From BOG-908 sp964247675 (GTDB lineage Bacteria; Pseudomonadota; Alphaproteobacteria; Acetobacterales; Acetobacteraceae), in NCBI GenBank assembly GCA_964247675.1, contig CAXTVW010000071.1, forward strand, positions 1 through 17,769: 17,769 nt of DNA, read 5' to 3'. The stretch's first letter is position 1. Each line of letters begins with the position of its first letter. The position numbers and the translations under genes were made by a program. This document shows, in pieces, positions 14,768 through 17,769 of the stretch. A model generated the notes under the pieces. It made no database searches and was not told the origin of the DNA. It saw only the letters and a program-made list of their open reading frames with translations.

Positions 14768-16437
14768 ATCCGGGCGCGTATGGCGCGCGAGACGCCGGCG
14801 GCGTCCGCATAGGGCAGCGCCACGTAGCGGGCGCCCATGGCCTGGGCCAGCGCGCGGGCGTCCGGCGCCGGACGCGGCGAGGTGTCCAGGAAGATGGCGG
14901 CGATGCCGGTCTCGCGCAGCTTGCGAGCGGATTGCAGCGCTTCCTGGCCGGCCTGGGCGCGGCCGCCGGAGCCGGCGCGGGTCACGTTGGCGCGCCCGTC
15001 CGTCAGCAGGACGAGCGTGGGCGTCGCACCCTGGCGGCGTATCGCCAGGCCGAGCGCATGGCCGGCATCGATGCCGGCGGCCATCGGCGTGCCGCCGCCG
15101 CCAGGCAAGGTGGCCAGGCTGCGCTTGGCGCGGACCAGGGAGCGCGTGGGCGGCAGCAGCAGCTCGGCGCCGCGGCCGCGGAAGGCTATCAGGGCCACCT
15201 CATCACGCCTCTGGTAACACTCGGCCAGCAGCAGTTCGACCGCGCCTTTCGCTTCGGCGAGGCGGTTCAGGGCGGCCGAGCCGGATGCATCGACCACGAA
15301 AACGGTGGTGCTGCGGGTGCGCTGCTCCGTGCGCAAGACGCGGAAATCGTCACGCCGTATGTGCAGCGGAAAGGCGCCCTGCTGCTGCGGCGGCGCGCGC
15401 AGGCGTTGCCAAGGCGCGGCGGCGCGCAAGGTCTCCACCAGGTTCAGGCGCTGCCCTTGGCCAGGGCTGGCGGCGCGAACGCCCACTGGCCGGCCGTTCT
15501 GGGCCGATCTCTGCCGCTGGCCTGCCACGCCGGCGCGCTTGGTGGGGCCGCGCGAGGCTTGCTGGTCGAGCCTGGCCAGCAGGCCTTCCGGTATGGCGGC
15601 GCGGGCGGCATCCAGGACCAGCTCCGACTTGTCCGTCAGCGCCTCGGCGATGTCCTCGGCGTTCTTGCCGGCTTGCGTGTCCGGCTGGTCCGGGGGCGGT
15701 TCCTGTTCGGCTTGGTCCTGCCCTTCTTCAGGGGCGGAGGGCAGGCGCGTGGCGCGCGGGCCGAGCACCAGCCGGGCGGCAAGAGCAGCGTCCTCGCTGG
15801 TGGCTTCCGTGCGCCCGGCCATTGTGGCGGCGGCACGGGTGGCGCGCACGGCCAGCAGCATGGCGCGCGTGGAGCTGATGCCCAACGCTGCGGCGGCGTT
15901 GCAGAGGGCGTCGATCAGGTCGTCGCCCACGCTTGCGGCGGGCGCGCCTGCGTCAGGGCCGGCCGGCAGGGCGCCGGCGGCGTCGCGGTGGCTCAGCGCG
16001 TCCAGGTCTATGTGGAAGGCCACGCGGTCGAGCAGGGATGCGGGGACGCACTCGTCCGGTTCCACGCTCTCGTCGAGCATCACCAGGCCGAATCCGGCGC
16101 CGGCATCCATGCGCGCGGCCAGCTTCGCGGCGAGCGGCGCCGGTGTGCGCTCGGCCATCGGCGCCACCAGCAGGCCGGCGCCCAGCTCGGCCAGAAGTCC
16201 GGCGGCGTGTATGGGACGGCCCGATTGCAGGGTGGCGGCGAGGTCTATGCCGCCGAGCAGCGCTTCGTCAGTGATGTTGGCGGGCAGCCGCCTTGCTGGG
16301 CCGGGCAGCATCGCCAGCAGGCGCTCGCGCACCGGGCCGGCCCGGCCGCGTATCGCCAGGCCGCCGAACCCGGCCGGATCGGCGGCGAACAGCGCCGCCG
16401 CGGTGGTGGCGTCCCGCCAGACGGCTTCTGGGGTCAA
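14764..16437 (-). CDS. bchD: Magnesium chelatase subunit D (TTG start)
   Basis: BchD forms, with BchI, the ATP-driven ring that works with BchH to insert Mg2+ into protoporphyrin IX. The start is TTG overlapping the bchI stop (TTGA), giving 557 residues beginning MTPEAVWRDATTAAALFAAD; the frame is open further upstream but inside bchI. Residues 1-225 are the AAA+-like part (GGLAIRGRAGPVRERLL, ITDEALLGGIDLAATL) and lack a Walker A motif. A Pro/Gln/Glu-rich linker spans about 230-260. The C-terminal VWA/integrin-I domain has a MIDAS: DASGS (383-387), Thr450 in GGGGTP and Asp480 in LLTDGRAN. Length matches the usual 550-600. The site is coupled to both neighbours by four-base overlaps. Confidence 0.95.
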   Translation of the reverse strand: MTPEAVWRDATTAAALFAADPAGFGGLAIRGRAGPVRERLLAMLPGPARRLPANITDEALLGGIDLAATLQSGRPIHAAGLLAELGAGLLVAPMAERTPAPLAAKLAARMDAGAGFGLVMLDESVEPDECVPASLLDRVAFHIDLDALSHRDAAGALPAGPDAGAPAASVGDDLIDALCNAAAALGISSTRAMLLAVRATRAAATMAGRTEATSEDAALAARLVLGPRATRLPSAPEEGQDQAEQEPPPDQPDTQAGKNAEDIAEALTDKSELVLDAARAAIPEGLLARLDQQASRGPTKRAGVAGQRQRSAQNGRPVGVRAASPGQGQRLNLVETLRAAAPWQRLRAPPQQQGAFPLHIRRDDFRVLRTEQRTRSTTVFVVDASGSAALNRLAEAKGAVELLLAECYQRRDEVALIAFRGRGAELLLPPTRSLVRAKRSLATLPGGGGTPMAAGIDAGHALGLAIRRQGATPTLVLLTDGRANVTRAGSGGRAQAGQEALQSARKLRETGIAAIFLDTSPRPAPDARALAQAMGARYVALPYADAAGVSRAIRARM

Positions 16438-17465
16438 GCGGCGGCCCCAAGCTTCGGCGCGGCCCGGCTTTCGGCGATCGCGCGGGCGATTCGGGCCGTG
16501 GAGCCCGCCTCGTCCAGCGGATCGCGGCGCAGGCGATGACGCAAAGCGGCCGGGGCCACCTGCTCCACATGCGCCACGGTAGCGGCGGGCGCGCCTTCCA
16601 GGCAGGCGAGCGCGCGGGCGGTGCGCAGCAGGGTCAGTTCGGCGCGCAGCCCGTCCGTGCCGAGCGCCATGCACAGGCGGGCGGCATGTTCCAGCACGGC
16701 GTCCGGCACGCCCATGGCGGGCAGCAGCGCGCGCGCCGCTTCGATGCGCTGGCGCAGGCGTTGGTCCTCGGGCGCCCATTTGGCGCAGAAGCCCGCGGCG
16801 TCGCGGTCATAGGCGTCACGCCGGCGGACGATCTCGATACGCGAGGCGAGGTCGGTGGGCGTGCTCACCTCCACAGACAGGCCGAAACGGTCCAGCAGTT
16901 GCGGGCGCAGCTCGCCCTCCTCCGGGTTGCCGCTGCCGACCAGCACGAAACGCGCGGGATGGCGCACGCTGAGCCCCTCGCGCTCGACCACGTTCTCGCC
17001 GGAAGCCGCGACGTCGATCAGCAGGTCCACCAGGTGGTCCTCGAGGAGGTTCACCTCGTCGATGTAGAGGAAGCCGCGGTTGGCGCGCGCCAGTAGGCCG
17101 GGCTCGAAGGCGCGTTCCCCGCGGGTGAGCGCGCGCTCCAGGTCCAGGGCGCCAACCACGCGGTCTTCCGTGGCGCCAAGGGGCATGTCCACGACCGGCA
17201 CGGAGGCGATGTGCTCGCCGCGCGGTTCAGCGCGGGCGGCGCATTCGGTGCACAGGATGGGGGCGCCTGGGTCGCAGTTGTAGCGGCAGCCATCGACCAC
17301 GCGCATCGGCGGCAGTAGGGCGGCGAGCGCGCGTATGGCGGTGGATTTGCCTGTGCCGCGGTCACCGAAGGCCAGCACGCCGCCGATCGTGGGGTCCACG
17401 GCGGCGATCATCAGGGCCTGTTTCATCTCTTCCTGGCCGACGATCGCGGAAAACGGGAATGGCAT
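16434..17465 (-). CDS. bchI: Magnesium chelatase ATPase subunit I
   Basis: The AAA+ motor of Mg-chelatase. From ATG 17465 it is 343 residues. Walker A is GDRGTGKST (34-42), Walker B FLYIDEVNLL (132-141) and sensor/arginine-finger region GSGNPEEGELRPQLLDRFGL (177-196). A cluster of four cysteines follows Walker A: Cys60, Cys64, Cys72, Cys75 (CRYNC and CTEC). An upstream in-frame extension of 20 codons is rejected because AAGGAGG lies 11 bases before this ATG and the N-terminus MPFPFSAIVGQEEMK is typical. It is first in bchI-bchD-bchO-87-codon gene. The promoter must lie in the 55 bases up to repeat copy G, in the repeat, or further upstream. No PpsR-type palindrome is seen there. Confidence 0.97.
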   Translation of the reverse strand: MPFPFSAIVGQEEMKQALMIAAVDPTIGGVLAFGDRGTGKSTAIRALAALLPPMRVVDGCRYNCDPGAPILCTECAARAEPRGEHIASVPVVDMPLGATEDRVVGALDLERALTRGERAFEPGLLARANRGFLYIDEVNLLEDHLVDLLIDVAASGENVVEREGLSVRHPARFVLVGSGNPEEGELRPQLLDRFGLSVEVSTPTDLASRIEIVRRRDAYDRDAAGFCAKWAPEDQRLRQRIEAARALLPAMGVPDAVLEHAARLCMALGTDGLRAELTLLRTARALACLEGAPAATVAHVEQVAPAALRHRLRRDPLDEAGSTARIARAIAESRAAPKLGAAA

Positions 17466-17476
17466 TAGTGGGCGTG

Positions 17477-17483
17477 CCTCCTT
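17477..17483 (-). promoter_or_regulatory. Strong Shine-Dalgarno sequence of bchI
   Basis: AAGGAGG on the minus strand, 11 bases before the ATG at 17465, fixes the start. It is the only strong consensus site among the pigment genes here; the following genes depend on stop/start overlaps. Confidence 0.8.
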
Positions 17484-17520
17484 TTGGCGGCACTGTCTCG
17501 CGCGGGTCGGGGCAAGGCAA

Positions 17521-17650
17521 GGCAAGCAGTTCTTTTTTGAAAAAAAGAACCAAAAAACTTTTGCTCCCTGTCGGCGCCTATTTCAGCGTTCGCCGACAGG
17601 GACCAAAAGTCTTTTGCTTCTTTTCTTCAGAAAAGAAGGCCTTCCTTATC
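17521..17650. repeat. Hairpin repeat, copy G (complete), upstream of bchI
   Basis: The core is an 11-base-pair perfect stem, CCCTGTCGGCG (17566-17576) with CGCCGACAGGG (17591-17601), loop 14 bases. T-rich tracts flank it on both strands, giving the form of a bidirectional Rho-independent terminator. The left-arm palindrome (17529-17550) and right-arm palindrome (17617-17638) each carry a paired substitution keeping them perfect, though the two arms no longer fully pair with each other. The right edge touches the stop codon (17651-17653) of the upstream minus-strand gene. GGCAAGGCAA repeats directly precede the left arm. Confidence 0.92.
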
Positions 17651-17769
17651 TTACGGTGTAGCCGCCGCCGAACCCTGCCCCTTGGAAGCGATCTCGGTGT
17701 AAACCCGCTCGCTAAACTCATCGAGCATCTCCGCCCGCTGGCCTTGCGTGGTCAGCGCCTTGTTTGCGG
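17651..17769 (-). CDS. 3' end of an unidentified gene
   Basis: The last 38 codons of a minus-strand gene running off the right edge. The tail contains QRAEMLDEFSERVYTEIASK, a charged, probably helical stretch, then a small Gly/Ser/Ala-rich end. No motif allows a family assignment. The frame is supported by its TAA directly at repeat copy G, the same placement as other genes here. It precedes bchI in transcription order, so it may be another photosynthesis-cluster gene, but that is only positional. Confidence 0.6.
   Translation of the reverse strand, partial: ANKALTTQGQRAEMLDEFSERVYTEIASKGQGSAAATP

Noticed and set aside
14932..16539. 535-codon plus-strand frame opposite bchD
   Set aside because: Gly/Ala/Arg/Gln-rich shadow of bchD, which has full MIDAS and family-typical ends.

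Overview
The window looks like a chromosomal segment of a high-GC phototrophic alphaproteobacterium, most likely of the Acetobacteraceae. This is inferred from gene content and from the style of the intergenic repeats; no database was searched. It holds part of a purple-bacterial photosynthesis gene cluster next to housekeeping genes. A run of 100 Ns (7467-7566) marks a scaffold gap, so this is draft assembly.

Layout. 1-301: a large intergenic hairpin repeat, then 302-1726 (+), a membrane protein whose N-terminal part resembles FtsL and whose long Ala/Pro-rich extension ends in a Tyr-rich tail. 1727-2140: a gap without a convincing gene, holding an inverted repeat and one arm of the hairpin family. 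2141-9061 (-): carA, carB, greA and ilvA in transcription order, covering carbamoyl phosphate synthesis, transcript-cleavage factor GreA and threonine deaminase. 9276-10672 (+): lipA (lipoyl synthase) overlapped by a Coq10/RatA-type START-domain gene. 10805-13436 (-): crtI, crtB and a 38-residue membrane peptide, making and desaturating phytoene. 13632-17465 (-): bchI, bchD, bchO and an 87-residue membrane protein, joined by four-base stop/start overlaps. These encode the Mg-chelatase I and D subunits and the BchO accessory hydrolase, at the first committed step of bacteriochlorophyll synthesis. 17651-17769 (-): the 3' end of an unidentified gene.

Two things link the parts. First, a perfect TGT-N12-ACA palindrome (13447-13464) sits just upstream of crtI. 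It fits the binding site of PpsR/CrtJ, the redox- and light-responsive repressor of photosynthesis genes. Second, seven copies of one hairpin repeat fill almost every intergenic space. The right-hand edge of five of them lies within about 14 bases of, or overlaps, the stop codon of a minus-strand gene, which points to a role at transcript ends.

The most unusual signal is this repeat family. Its arms contain a 22-base local palindrome that is kept by paired substitutions even where arm-to-arm pairing has been lost. Other points of interest are the helix-turn-helix-like N-terminal extension of CarA, the FtsL-like fusion protein, and the run of non-ATG starts in the pigment genes.
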